From Tenebrio molitor (Eukaryota; Arthropoda; Insecta; Coleoptera; Tenebrionidae), in the NCBI RefSeq assembly GCF_963966145.1, contig NC_091051.1, positions 5,022,001-5,086,000 on the forward strand: DNA of 64,000 nucleotides. The letters run 5' to 3'. The position numbers and the translations under genes were made by a program. Below, piece after piece: positions 34,628 to 47,049 of the stretch. The notes below the pieces were generated by a model. That model was not told the DNA's origin and searched no databases. It saw only the letters and a program-made list of their open reading frames with translations. The number at the start of each line of letters is the position of its first letter. Position 1 is the first letter of the stretch.

Positions 34628-36600
34628 GATATGACATATGAGTTAATAGTTGTGCAACTCCGGTCGTAAAAAGTGATGAATTAATGAATTGTTTAATAAA
34701 AAAGCGTAATTGAGAGAATATTTTCTGGCCAATGAGTTGTGACAGAACCCCTAAATCGCTTAATTGTGTAGATAATGACCCGGGGATGGACGTGCTGATT
34801 CGATTATTTGTACACCGGAGCCGTTCCGGAGTTCTCCGGTCATTTTAAACCAAACCGAAAGCGCGAGAGGCTACACTAGCGCCATCACTGTTCTATTCAT
34901 CTTTGGTCAACCTGTCATCGCGAGATGGCGCCAGTGAATTTTTCCGCCATGACTGACTGAAGGTTGGTAGAACTGAACAATTAGTGGTCATTATAAATGA
35001 TTGTCCCATCGTAGTTGGCGTTGAATATTCACACAAATTTTGAATGTGCCGCTACCCTCGCAACGTTAGACAAACTAGTGGCCAGATTTCCACTACCGCC
35101 GGTAGCGCCACCTATACTAGTCTCACTCATGTTATGAAGCTTGTGGCACATTCAACTGCGTCACCAACGCCTACTGCGATGAGACAATCATTTATAATGA
35201 CCTGTAGAACGTGTGTTAAAAAAAAATCCACAAAAACATTCCAGTCGGTTTTTTGGCGCCACTGGTCTGGTTGTCGTTGACTTATTGAAGGTATATTTGC
35301 AGCTTCTTGTTAGCGTCGATGCACTTAAGCCGATGAAAATGCCATTTGCAGCCATAAATCTCCTTGTAAAATTTAATTTCGGCGTAATTAATAAAGGCCT
35401 TTCACTGAGAAGAATCCCCTATTAAATTCCGCCGGGAAAAAATAACTGCAACAATACCGAGCGTCCTAATTACTCTGCCATTCGTTTACCGAGTGTTTCA
35501 TAACTCGTGGTAAAGTGCCATTTGAGAATTAGAGTTTTGCGCGTTCAAGGTAGCCACTAATTGGAGCCGCCCCCGGATTTTATTGTCGACGAGTGATCGA
35601 GAGTCCGGAATCTGCACTAATATCGCCGCATTCGTATGTATACCGCGTCCCGGAATAAAAATATACATCAGTTTCAAGTATGAATGTAACTGGTTTCCGG
35701 AATTTAAATTCGATCGGCACATGTGCCGATATTAAGCGATTTCATGCAAAGCAGATCTGATATTTTCCGGAGTGTATTCGCAAAACGGACTGATTTACAA
35801 TATATTTGTAGAGGGCGCGGATATAGGATGGAATACATTTTTTCCGCGAATATATGCCGAGTCACAGCTTCTTCGGCAATGTTTACACGCGGAGAACAAA
35901 CAAAAAGCCGCAACACGCAATTTACCACAGGCGATAAATATTTTTTATGTAAATATTTGTTGAGCGCCGTCCACTTGTTGTCCGATTAATAATAACAGCG
36001 GCTTGCGTGTTTGTTCCGGTCAACTCCGGGACACACGACAACACCACCCGCCACCGGAACGGATAAGCCGGCCCAATTTGCGGCCGCATCACAACCTAAT
36101 TAGCAAAACGCATCCGGTGCAACCACTCGAGCAAAGAAAATTCGCCGGATGAATCCGGGACGCAAACTGACGCGTGTTGCCCCCAGGAGCCGATCAGTTA
36201 TTTTAAAACAATCGCTAGGTATGTTGCATTCGGAAGAAGCGCTGCTTTAGCCCTCTGGTAATTGCGGCTTTTTCAGACCCGCGACGGGGATCAGACCCGA
36301 GAAAATAAAATCGCATAAAAACATGAAGTTGGAATTTCCTCTTCTCCCCAACAAATTGTTGTTTCCCTTATTCTCTCTCTCGACTAAAAAAAGACAATTT
36401 GAAAATTTTTGACAACGAGGTCGAAAGAAAAAGTGAAGAGGTTCATTTCGTCACGTCTCTAGGGAAGGTGCGCCGCTACGGGGTCCCCAAACCTTTTCGG
36501 CTACACTGGGTATAGTATTATAGAGTATGGACTTGCTTGCCCATCTATGATATGCATCTGTTTGGTGTAAACCAGATTTATAATAGAAAAAAAACCACAT
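34628..36600. other. non-coding stretch with one foldback repeat
   Basis: Apart from the inverted repeat at 34987-35200 no feature is supported. Short open frames at 35044-35425 arise from the foldback. GC-rich AATTTCCGG-type sequence follows from 35500. Confidence 0.4.
34987..35200. repeat. imperfect inverted repeat / foldback
   Basis: GGTCATTATAAATGATTGTC and ATCGTAGTTGGCGTTG on the left are mirrored by CAACGCCTACTGCGAT and GACAATCATTTATAATGACC on the right. Further GGCGCCA words lie outside on both sides (34925, 35253), so a larger decayed element (34860-35275) is likely. Confidence 0.75.
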
Positions 36601-36684
36601 CTGGTCACATCAGTCTGTGGGATTCGAACCCCAGACCTTCAGATTGTAAAGCAAACGCACTCCGAGCTTGGCCACAGCGCTCGG
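36601..36684 (-). repeat. tRNA-derived SINE head
   Basis: On the minus strand the sequence contains an A-box TGGCCAAGCTCGGAGTGCG and a B-box GGTTCGAATCC about 30 nt later, spaced as in a tRNA. The 5' and 3' arms (CCGAGCG and CAGACTGA) do not pair into an acceptor stem, so it is not a functional tRNA. A tRNA-derived SINE, with its body running left from 36600, is the best reading. Confidence 0.7.
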
Positions 36685-39600
36685 TGGTCAACACAAGACA
36701 AGTTTGCTACTTAAAATGATCATCACTGTGCGGCACATCCACTCCATTTGTTCAATCCTGTTCTGTTGCTCGAATATTCCGGAGAATCTCCTCGATGACG
36801 AATTTTCGAGTCTCGAAGTCAAATTGTTCAAATTGAGAATTTTTCTTCTTTCGAGCCCTTTAAATTCTTGGCCCTTTAAAACCGAGTCCTGCGTTCTCCA
36901 GGTCTGCGCAGCAATCCGTTAATATTTAAAAAATCTAAAATTAGACTCTCCGGAGTGGGAATTCGTCCCTGCAGCGGCCCGGACGTTGTTGAATTACCAT
37001 CAAGTCCCGGAGTCCCTTTGTAAACTTTTCCTATTTGCGGGCTTGCGCGCCATCACCATAACATTATGAAAGGGAAACGGTCGAACCGCTCCTCAAACTC
37101 GGACATTAGTAAGTTGGTCCAATCTTGAGCGGGAGATCCGGATCAAGTCCGGGGCCCCGGAACAGTAAGCAAATACCAATCAAGCGCTCATTAGCGATCG
37201 AACCCCGTTTATATACCTGAACCGGAGCCTCGTAAAACAGCGTGTCCGGTAATCCGGGAGATAACTAAAAGCTCCTTTAAATTATGTTTGCCCGGGACGA
37301 CTAAATCCTTTGGAGATAGCGTCCCTCAACGGCGAATCTTGACATACTAATTGTGATGACTGGGAAAAAGTTGGGTGTTCCGGCTTTCTGATTAAATAAA
37401 TATTAGGGCGGAAGTCGCCGAGCCGGAAGCTCGAGCTCCTTCCGATAAAAAAGTTTTAATGAAGCCAAATAATTAAGTAATTGGTTTTGGGCGAGGAGGC
37501 GGCGCGATATTTGTTCGCAACAAATCGGGGGTGTTATTGAATCGGAACCTCAAAAGCAAACACGTCAGAATATAAATGAGTAGATTTGGATAAAGGGTGC
37601 AGTGATAAATTCAATACGGCCGCTCTTATTTATTGCTCCTAGAATAGTAAATTTAAAAGTTGGCCCCGCATCCGTACCTTCCCCCGGGACCACCCCGGAA
37701 AAAATATAAAACGCGCCGTAAATTCCTGCCGCGACTCCCTTTAATTGTTTATTCGTGATCCCTCGCTCTGTCGCATGTTTCCTCATTATCGCGATGTATA
37801 TTTGGGAAAGCGGCGCCATACTTCAAGCTTACAGCTTATTATTCGGAATTCGCGGCAGCGCACCAATCCGACATATCGCACCAAACTTTATAAAAGGCGA
37901 ACTTTCCGGTTTACCTGTATTAGCAAAGTTCTCGAGTGATAAAACTTCAGCCGGTTTGAGGAGGGTGAAAATATACATCAGATCCATAGTCTTGGCTTTC
38001 GCCTAATGTATAAATTACCCAACCCCTGACCCGGATAACGGTCGCACCTCCCGCGAACATCTATTAAATCAGCGCCGAAACACTCGGAATCGAAACTTTC
38101 CAACCCCACGCAAAAATCCTAATAACTGTCTTGCAAGTCGCAAAACGCCCCCGACTCCCCAATGTAAATTTGTTTATTGAATTATGTATAGAGCCGGTTC
38201 AATGAACGACAAATAATGGAAACGAACGTATCTAATGGACGACCTCTGCATTCTTAAGAAGAACAAACAAACGTTGCGGTCGCTGTTCTGATTCAAGAGA
38301 TGTTTGCGATCTCGTGGTTGTGATATTTTTTGACCGCACGAGGCGCAGGCGAGTGCGACAATCCCACGAGTCGTCGAAAAAATTTCACGTTTTTTAAATT
38401 GTTGGCAGGGCTCGTGACGCCATCTCGATCCAGTCGCCGATTTCATATCGGCTTAAGTGCGAAATTAAATGGATCGTGTTCAGTTTAAATTAGGCGAAAG
38501 CACTTGGGCTGAAAGCGTGCGTGATGTTGTAATCTCGTATCTAATCCGAAGTACAAGGCGAGCATTTGTAAGGGGAGCAGAAAAGTTGGCTAAAAAGCTG
38601 GCTTGACCGGCGATAACATGCAAATCAAGCGATAAAAGTTGTGTCAAGAAAGTCGGCACTCATTTCGCCGGTGCAGTTTTAAATTAGTAGATGATTGGCG
38701 TTTAGGGAATGACAACTAGCGGTGAGAAAGGGGGTCACGAGAGGTGTAATTCGATTTACCCGTTTCGTTATTGCTCTAATTTGACATTTCCAGTCGGCAA
38801 AGCTAAACTCATTAAATTAGAGGAAAAATTTTGGACGGGTCAGGCGGGCACGTGTCAAAGCGAAACGGCGATTTCAATTTTACAGGTACGGCGCTTAAAT
38901 CTTGTTTGTTTCAATCTGTTTTATTTAATTGTGAAGGTTGACAACTCTTTTCAACCAAATTATTGTGCTGGGGCTTTGAAATTTTCATGAAGTAAATGTT
39001 GTCAATACGTTCTTCAATTTAGGGCTTTGTCAACGCATTGCGCAACGAAGCTCCCATTCTCTCCCGTTTAATTGACTTAACTTGTTTATGCAATTGCAAA
39101 ATTCAAACAACAATAACCCACCTTGCATACTTTGCCTTTGGTAATGGAATTTAATAGAAAACCTGCTTGGGCACAGTAATGCCTGTGTGGCGTAGCGTCG
39201 ACTAACACGTTTCGACTGTTGTCACCGATCTTTCCAACTGATTTATTATTGATCCAACTCTCACGATCTCACCAGCGCAGCGTAATATTTAAATGAAGTA
39301 TGACACTTTCTTTTTTGCGACTCTTGCCGACTATCTAATTATATAATTTGAACGCTCGTCACGGCTGAATCGTTAATGTTAGACGAAAACGATATTCATG
39401 AGGAAGGTTGAGCCCATCGAAGTCTACAATAAAGTCCCACGTTGATGGATTTTAAGATATATCAAATTTTCCGCTCCTATTTCATACAAATTCTTCAACA
39501 CACTTTTAACTTTTTTTTGTGATCCAAAAGAACCTAAATCAAGTATTTTACATATTCATCCAAGATGAATATTTTGACCGTGACACTCTGTTCCTGAATA

Positions 39601-40218
39601 TTTTACTCAAAAAATTGAAATTACGCCAAAACGGCTGGGAATAGGCATACACAATGTTAATAAAAGTAGGCTTAGAATTAAATTTTACATTTATATCTAG
39701 TGTCACAAATGAATTTAAAAAAATGAAGTTTTTGACATTTTTTGATTAGCAATTTTGAAAAATTTCAGTAGGCGTATGAAGCATTAAAAAATCACTAATG
39801 GCGGAAAAGATCTGCCAGGTCTTTAGGAATTCAACTAAGAAAAAATCAATTATTTATTTCCGATGGTTCAAGAGTTATAAATTTGTTAATAAAGCCCTGC
39901 AACCTCGCTTTTTTGCAAAAAAGATGACACAGGTCAAAAACGATGACAGATAAGTGTTGACAAAAAGACGTTCTAAACTCAAAATTTAACGGAGAATCGA
40001 AATGTGAAGTCAAAATTAGGCCTTTCCATTTAAAAAAATAAAGATGGCGTCGATTTCCGGTATTTCCGGAAGTGCCACCATTTTAAAAATATTTCATTTG
40101 AACTTGGAGTGGTCGATTATAGTCAACTACCAATTTTATTATTATTATTATTATTAATATGATTTGGGGAAATCAGAAAGTTTCTAATGAACGGGCTACG
40201 TGAATCAGCCTGTATATA
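36685..40218. other. non-coding stretch, weak dispersed repeats
   Basis: No gene supported. 38755-38825 resembles the 3' flank of the TRPA genes (TTGCTCTAATTTGACATTTC, then CAGTCGGCAAAGCTAAA), so a decayed copy of that flank may lie here. 39180-39211 resembles 8572-8610. Confidence 0.4.
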
Positions 40219-40686
40219 CAGGGTGTTATTGCAAGTTGTACAGATATTTTAACCACGAGCTACTGGCTTCATGTAGAACATGACATTTATTTTTTGAGCT
40301 ACAATTTTTTTACATTGCTTTTAATTTTCAACGTTGTCCTACAACCCCGTAGGTAAAATTTCGGCACATTTTAAAAATACACCCTTGTATATCATATTTT
40401 ATAAAATGTACGCCAATGCGAAGTAACCTATAGGAAATATGCTTTAAAACAAGGAAACCACATTGGTGTACGTTTTATAAAATATGATATATAGGTGTAT
40501 TTTTAAAATGTGCCGAAATTTTACCTACGAGGTTGTTTGATAACGTAGAAGACTAAAAGCAATTAAAAAAAATTGTAGCTCAAAAAATAAATGTCATTTT
40601 ATTTTTTGACATAGAATTGTTTAGATATTTTTTCCGAGCCAGTAGCTCGTGGTTAAAATATCTGTACAACTTTCAATAACACCCTG
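40219..40686. mobile_element. palindromic MITE with CAGGGTGT ends
   Basis: The two halves are near-perfect inverted copies: ACAGATATTTTAACCACGAG near 40240 is mirrored by CTCGTGGTTAAAATATCTGT near 40660, and AATTTCGGCACATTTTAAAA mirrors TTTTAAAATGTGCCGAAATT. Ends are CAGGGTGTTATTG and CAATAACACCCTG in a TATA context. No coding sequence. An inner portion is shared with 56730-57007. Confidence 0.88.
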
Positions 40687-41321
40687 TATATATTATACAA
40701 CATGCCTATCATTACATTTGTCAAATTTAATCAAAATCATGATGTGGAATAATTAATAAAAACACAAACTAAAAAACTATGGGGGATATGTATTGTTGGT
40801 TGCATCACAAAGTTTGTTAGGCTTATTATTACTCATGAATCACCTTGTACATTTTTTCTCTTCCTAATTTATATGTCTCGTTCCGTTTGGAGTAATTTCA
40901 ATTCAGCGACATATTTCGTTAGAGTTTAATTTCCATTCACACCTAAAAATAAAATCTACCCTCATATTAATGTGACAACCTCTTTAAGAAACTTGAATGA
41001 AAGCTGAATTGAAATAATTGGTATATTGACACATTTTTTTACCAAGATATTGACGTTATTCCTGTACCTCTTCATTTTTATTTACCACATAATAGCTCCA
41101 TCTTTGTCCAATTGAATTTTATTCAAGAATATAACAAAGTTATAGATATGAATTGGGGACTTGTCGTTAGGTTGGCACTACCACTACTAACAGCAAAAGG
41201 AACTAGACGCGCCAATAAGGTATTTGGAATTTATGACAGATCTCATTAACATACAGTTTCAAGCGGCCTTGAGTTTGACAATTAACATCCAAAACGTTTT
41301 TACTTTAAATATTATCTGATA
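40687..41321. other. AT-rich non-coding stretch
   Basis: No coding region or element ends recognised. Confidence 0.4.
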
Positions 41322-41522
41322 ATGGATAATGATAAAGAAGAGCAACATTTTACATTCATAAGAATGGATAATTTACCAGCTTTATTGCCAAATGTGACGG
41401 CACTGTCAAAGAAACGTCAACGATGTACTGTTATTAACCTAGAAAACAATTTTTCGATTTCGGCAAAGTTTACAGACGTTTACTGTAATTGTAAGCAACA
41501 ATTATCCCAGAATAAGTGGTAA
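41322..41522 (+). CDS. hypothetical 66-residue protein, doubtful
   Basis: An ATG in the context GATAATGG opens a 66-codon frame with a balanced, non-repetitive composition, acidic at the start and with CNCK near the end. No family is recognised. It could be a first exon, a small gene or chance. No paralogue or splice partner was found. Confidence 0.2.
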   Translation: MDNDKEEQHFTFIRMDNLPALLPNVTALSKKRQRCTVINLENNFSISAKFTDVYCNCKQQLSQNKW

Positions 41523-41753
41523 AATAGGTTTTACCTTTGAAGAGAAACCAATTTTATTAGAATATTACTTGCGAAACGGGGTGAATAGGCAACCAATAAA
41601 ACGACTGCATAGTAAGTATAATTTTGTGTACACTTCAAGGTAAGAAAATAGTTCCGATAAAACAAAAGATGAGGAAGTAGCACTCTTGATTTGTTTTCTT
41701 CTTGATCAGCTTGTAGAACATTGCTTCTAGAGTGATTTAAACATTTCTGAATA

Positions 41754-41925
41754 CAGGGTATTTCACGAGTTATATTATTATAACTTATGCCCGGCGGAAT
41801 AGAAAATGCAACCCACAATACATCAGGGGCAAAATCCGTATATTTATCGCCTCCATGTCCAGGTTTACTTTTCAATGTATTGTGGGTTGCATTTTCTATT
41901 CCACCGGGTCTCGTGAAATACCCTG
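41754..41925. mobile_element. palindromic MITE flanked by TA
   Basis: Ends CAGGGTATTTCACGAG and CTCGTGAAATACCCTG; inner arms GAAAATGCAACCCACAATAC and GTATTGTGGGTTGCATTTTC (as TGTATTGTGGGTTGCATTTT). Same inner arms as the element at 49841-50011, so one family. Non-coding. Confidence 0.88.
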
Positions 41926-43669
41926 TATATTGTCCAATTTGTCTAATCGTCTTCTATATTCTAATTAATATAAGTGCCGATTAGGACGCGCAATTTGTCC
42001 ATCTTGTCCCAGATTCTATCTTCCTCCTCCGTCTCGGACAAAGCCGCATCCAGCCCCTGAAACGTTCCAGTTCTCGTGCGAATCTGGTGTTGGACTCTCC
42101 ACTTTTAAATCATCGCGCAATTGGCGTTTTCCTTTGTAAACTCGAGCAGCGATGACGGCAACCCTTAATTGCAAAGTGAGCGTGCCGAGATTGCTTTTGC
42201 TATTCGAATAGTTGCCGTAATGTTATTATTGAACATCGATTAAGACGCCGTACCTGCTCATGTCTGCCGTACATCCTAATACACAGTTCATCTCCCTCGG
42301 GGCCTTCCCAGATAATTAACCCGAACCTGGACCCACTCCCGAAACAATAACTCCGACGTGATTCAATAAGAAATTTCCGTTTGTCTTCGATCACTCCTCC
42401 GCATCATTTTTCCCCGCAACAGACATCGTTAGCGCAGACCTGGCGGTGATCGCAACAATACGCATTTTACAAAGGGTGCGACTCCCGCGTAGATCACCTG
42501 CAGCTTCATTATCCTAGATTTGGAATCTGGTGATTCCGCCTCGGGTCATTAACGCCCTCGCCGCTGTAAATTTCTATATCCGTCGGGTTAATTTTATTTT
42601 TACGGGCTCGGGTCCGAGACTCAATTAACCCCAACGGGTGCGTCCTGCACCAGATGGAGGAGGGTCGGGTGTCTGTCTCGTGACGGCTTTCGGGCCGGCT
42701 CAGCCGTCTCAGGATTTAATAGAAACGCAGGATGACAGAATGACAGCTCGGTTTCCGCTATCGCACACCGGTTTATTACAAATATGTCCGCCTAATATCT
42801 ATGATAATGCAATTAAGGCGATTAACGGTCAGATGCGGTCAAAAACAGGAAAATCTGCACGGGGATTTTTTTCGCACCCGCTAAGAGATTTACCATCGAG
42901 GATTATTTAGTGTTGCGCATGTCAAGTTGAATTGCGACAATCGAACGCTAGTTTTAAAACTGATATAAATAATTCAGATTTGCGAAGAGCAAGTTTGTCA
43001 ACTTGCCTCATCCATCACAACACGCTCAAGTTTGCATAATGGCCGCCGCCATAATACCTCTTCCCAAGTTATCGTAAGCCCTCGTATACGACTAATTGCG
43101 TCGGCGAGATGGTAAAGCTGCACCGAGCGGAAATAAAATAATATGCAAAGGAGTGTGTTTTCCCACAAGAAGAGTAGTTCGATGATTGCATTAAGAAGAG
43201 AATGGGAAAACCTCGAGCGTTTTGTAATTGAACACGCACTCGAATGAATTCGTTAAGAACGGATGCAGGAACTTGAATTATACGGACGAGATAAGGTACA
43301 AAGAAATGTAATAATATAAAGAATAAATTCATCGGGAGATGGTGGAAAATAAAAGCAGGAGCACATATTTCTTGGGGGAATTCGGCAAGGGTCAGATAAA
43401 GTCTTTATGTTTCAATTCATCGACCATCCAGTTAGATAAAAACGCATCCGCCGCCTCCTCTTGAATTACAGCTGTATCAGGGTATTTCGAGCTCGACGAC
43501 ACAACAATCAATCCCAAACTAGATTAGGCTTTTTACCTTGAAATAATTAAGTCTGCAGGATAAAAATTGAAATGGTATTAAGGAAGCGAGATTGCTTTGT
43601 ACAATTTATTCCTTTCGTTATTGCCACAATTTGACATTCGAGTGGGGGCAAAATATTAAGCACAACAGG
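41926..43669. other. non-coding stretch, no feature recognised
   Basis: GC-richer than the flanking array. Open frames at 42638-42910 and 43069-43332 show no domain. Confidence 0.35.
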
Positions 43670-43810
43670 GGAATCACAACAAGATTCGACATTCAATTCG
43701 GGATCAGGATTTTACATGTTGCTGCAAGGACGAAATTTCCAATGTGGCTCACAAGTCGTGAAGAAGTGCACTCGCGTTCTTGTATCGATCTCCAAACTTG
43801 TTCTGGGGCT
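43670..43810 (+). repeat. duplicated intergenic block, copy 1
   Basis: It matches 48272-48410: both have ACAACAAGATTCGACA, then GATTTTACATGTTGC and CAAGGAC, and a GCACTCG motif in the same order. The match suggests an old duplication within the channel-gene array. Confidence 0.7.
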
Positions 43811-45356
43811 AATTAAATTTGTTTTTCTTCAGGAATGATTAATTAAAAATTGGGTGAAAGTTATTTTTCGTGAATTCCCTCGGGGAATTTAAACTAAAGC
43901 ATCACGAGAAGAGACGTTTTAATTCAATTTAACAATTTTTTGTTTACTCTAATTTGACGTTTCAGTCAGCACAGCTAAATTTATCAAATTGAAAAATCAT
44001 ATTACATAAATATCTGCTCGTTATTTACTAAATACCTACAACAACAACAACAATTTTGGACTTTCCTGTGTCCTGATCTTTTTTGCAAATTTTTGGACAA
44101 CATTCTACTGTTCCACCGAAACATTTTTTGTCAATCGTCTGAGTGCATATTCTTTATTTTCCTCGATTGCACTATTTCGAAGAGAACATCTAAAAAAGAA
44201 AATTTAAAATTTGCCAACTAGAATCTGTTGTTTTGATACCGTTCATTTTAGAGGACAATTTCATGTTATTTAAAAAGTTTACCGATGCATGCAGACTCTC
44301 AATCTCATCGATATCTACCAATTTTCTAATAAAAGGCGAAACACATGTAATTTTATCTGCGATCTTTTCTATTTGAATGAGGAACTCTGCTCGTTTTTGC
44401 AACTTTCTCGCATGACCCTCTTGTTTCAACGTTTGTATGTCATTTACTGCCAGACCTATCATAAGATTCATTAGAACAATACTGGTCAAGATGACAAATA
44501 CTAGGAAGGTAACTCTTGAAACAGGTGAACTACTTTGTACATAATTCCTGTTGTGAAAAATGTCCACATAGTCGAACTCTCCCATCATCATTGCCACTGT
44601 TTTGACCAAGGCTCTCCACGGATCACTGAATTCCTCTTTGTGATAGAACTGGATGGAGAAACTTAAAGCAAAACCAATAACGAGACACAAACAGGCTAGC
44701 AGCACCTGGAAATTGAAACTGTTGCTACTGGATCTGCTGTCGATACAATACCTTGACGACGTTCTTCAAGACAACACCAAACATGACTGCATAATACCCA
44801 TATTTTGGAAGTCTTCCGATCAACATCATCAACTCGATCCACAATAAGAGAATAGCAGCACTAGTCATATGCAAGACCCAGTTCGGCATTTCTGCTTGAA
44901 AAGAGATGATTTTCGTTCTTGTAGGTTGAGTTTAAGAAACTTACCTTGCACCCGCGCTCCGTATCCGGACCAAGCCTCCATGCCCAACACTACCAAGACG
45001 AGAATAGTGCTGCTGAAGTTTATCCACATTTCATATCTCCGAAATCGGAATGGACGTAGTACCAAACACTACAACAAATATTTAGTCTTGATTTTGAGGG
45101 TTGGCACGTTTACCTGAATTATTCCGTAAATAAAGAGAGTTGGAGCAACGACGACCATAATGTAACGTATTACGGCTAAGGCCTCGTCATGATATCCTAT
45201 ATCGTAGGTCAAGAGACTGACATACGCCGTCATGCAAGCCACAGAAACTACGTGCAGAGCAATCCACAAGTAAAACAAGTAGATAACTTTCGACCACTTA
45301 TGTTGTAAATAAATTTCTAGAAGATAGTATCAGTTGTGTTGTAGAACAATCTAAGT

Positions 45357-45371
45357 TAATTACCGAAAAGA
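45357..45371. repeat. LINE target-site duplication, left
   Basis: TAATTACCGAAAAGA is identical to 47035-47049. The right copy contains the exon 2 end and splice donor of the channel gene. Confidence 0.92.
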
Positions 45372-45493
45372 TTTCTGGTTTGGCAGCGATAGCGAGCAGA
45401 CGTGGAAAAAGTGCAGAGATAACAAACGTAAACAACGACGAACGAGTGAGTGAGAGGTGATAAGCAGAAGACAGCGGGCAAGAAAGAGAGGGC

Positions 45494-45712
45494 ATGCCGA
45501 AATCGCCGAAAGCAAGGAAAGAAAGCAGCAAGAGAGAAAGAGAAGAGGGTAGGATGTCGGAAGAAGGCCTGAACCCATTCAGAAAAAGTTCTAGAACCGA
45601 AAGATCCCCAAGTAGAGGCGAAGAAAGCAAAGAAATAGAGAAGAAAATAGAATCAGTGCTCAGAGAGATAAAAGAGGATATGGCGGGAATAGTAGAGGAG
45701 AGCAGAGCATGA
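45494..45712 (+). pseudogene. LINE ORF1 N-terminal part, broken
   Basis: A 72-codon frame rich in Ser, Arg, Lys and Glu starting MPKSPKARKESSKRER and ending at TGA. Its first part is repeated after the internal duplication at 45755, where the frame is interrupted before the downstream ORF1 at 45917. It probably represents the disordered N-terminus of ORF1. Confidence 0.5.
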
Positions 45713-45916
45713 AGAAAGGAATTAGCGGCAGCGAGAGAGAAGGAGGGAGAGCAAGAAAGAGAGGACATGCTGAAATCATCAGAAGTAAGGAAAGAAAGCA
45801 GCAAGAGAGAAAGAGAAGAGGGTAGAACGTCGAAAGAAGGCAAGAACCCACTCAGAAATAGTTCCAGAACGAGAAGATCACCAAATAGAAGCGAAGAAGA
45901 CAATTAAAGCAAGGAA

Positions 45917-46453
45917 ATGGATAAGGAAATGAAAACAACCATGATAAGAGAGATGAGAGAGGAGATAAAAACACTAAGAAAGGAATTAGCGGCAGTGAGA
46001 GAGGAGAATGGGGAGCTAAGGAAAGAATTAGCGAGAGTGAGAGAGGAGACGAGAGGAAGAGAAGAAAAAGGGCAGTTGGAGAAAGCAGATTGGATGAAAA
46101 GGATGGAAATGATAGAGGAAAAGATGGAACAAAGAGAAAAGAAGGAGAGGAAGAATAATGTTATAATAACTGGAATAGGGGCAATAAGTGGAAATATAGA
46201 GAGAGGGGTGGAAGAATGGTTAGAAAGGGAGATAGGGGTGGAAGTGAATGTAAAGGAAGCATTTAAAATAAATAAAGATAAGATGATGCTGGCAAAAATA
46301 GAAAGTTGGGAGCAGAAGAAGAACATAATGCTAAGTAAGAGTAAGTTAAAGGAAAAAAAAGGTGAGAGAAAGTATATAGATGACGATTTGACAGAAGAAG
46401 AAAGGGAAACACAAAAGAAGTTAAGAGATATTGGCCAGAGAGGAGCGAGATAG
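45917..46453 (+). CDS. LINE ORF1 protein (coiled coil + RRM-like)
   Basis: 178 codons. Residues about 1-80 form a Glu/Lys/Arg-rich coiled coil. Residues about 85-165 run from KKERKNNVIITGI through VEEWLEREIGVEV to KIESWEQKKNIMLSKS and YIDDDLTEEERETQKKLRDI, the pattern of the nucleic-acid-binding ORF1 of insect LINEs. ORF1 binds element RNA as a chaperone. No ORF2 follows, so the element could move only with a partner. Confidence 0.75.
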   Translation: MDKEMKTTMIREMREEIKTLRKELAAVREENGELRKELARVREETRGREEKGQLEKADWMKRMEMIEEKMEQREKKERKNNVIITGIGAISGNIERGVEEWLEREIGVEVNVKEAFKINKDKMMLAKIESWEQKKNIMLSKSKLKEKKGERKYIDDDLTEEERETQKKLRDIGQRGAR

Positions 46454-47034
46454 AGGAAAAAGGGTGAAAATAGGATACAGGAAAATACAGATAAACGGGA
46501 ACTGGTTTAAATGGGATAAGAGACAGGAGAAACTGAAGAAAATTTGCTAGAAGAAGGAGAGAATAAGAAGACGACTCGGCGAGAAAATATACAAGGAGAA
46601 GGTGAATAAAAAGGTAGAGGGACAAAGACACAGAAAAGTAAGAGAGAAGAGAGAGAATAAGAGAATCGAAGTATAATAGGGAGGGGAGAGAGTGTGTGTG
46701 AGAGAGGAAAATGATAGCGGGTTGCAGAGGTAGGGACGAGGAGAGAGAGAACAGGAATGGGAAGGACGGAGAAGAGAGAGAGAAGGTGCAGGAGGTGACG
46801 CGAGGATAGTGAGAAGATCGAACACATGCGGCGAAATGAGAGAGAGAAAGAGAAGGGAATGGGGAGAAATAGGGAGCGAAGACGGCAGGGAGATGGATGA
46901 AAGAATAAGGAAGAGGAGAGAAAGAATAGAGAACGAGTGGAGTGAGGGAGAACAATACATTGTTATTTTTATGTTTATATTTTGTAATCAGGAATCCGAA
47001 AGCCCGTAGGGCAAAATAAAGCATTTTGTTGTTG

Positions 47035-47049
47035 TAATTACCGAAAAGA
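47035..47049. repeat. LINE target-site duplication, right
   Basis: TAATTACCGAAAAGA, partner of 45357-45371. It spans the exon 2/intron 2 junction of the channel gene. Confidence 0.92.

Larger units (their letters stand above)
45372..47034 (+). mobile_element. non-autonomous or deleted LINE with ORF1 only
   Basis: A 1,663-bp purine-rich insertion, antisense to the host gene, bounded by a 15-bp target duplication and ending ATAAAGCATTTTGTTGTTG (TTG-repeat tail). It carries an ORF1-type protein but no reverse transcriptase or endonuclease. Sequence 45479-45630 is duplicated at 45755-45905 (period about 277 bp). The complementary strand shows long T-rich open frames that are only shadows of the purine bias. 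Confidence 0.85.

Noticed and set aside
36481..36510. hAT-like terminus GGGGTCCCCAAACC
   Set aside because: Only one end resembles such termini; no inverted partner or 8-bp duplication was found nearby.
36601..36684. Functional tRNA gene
   Set aside because: A and B boxes are present but the acceptor arms do not pair; interpreted as a SINE head.
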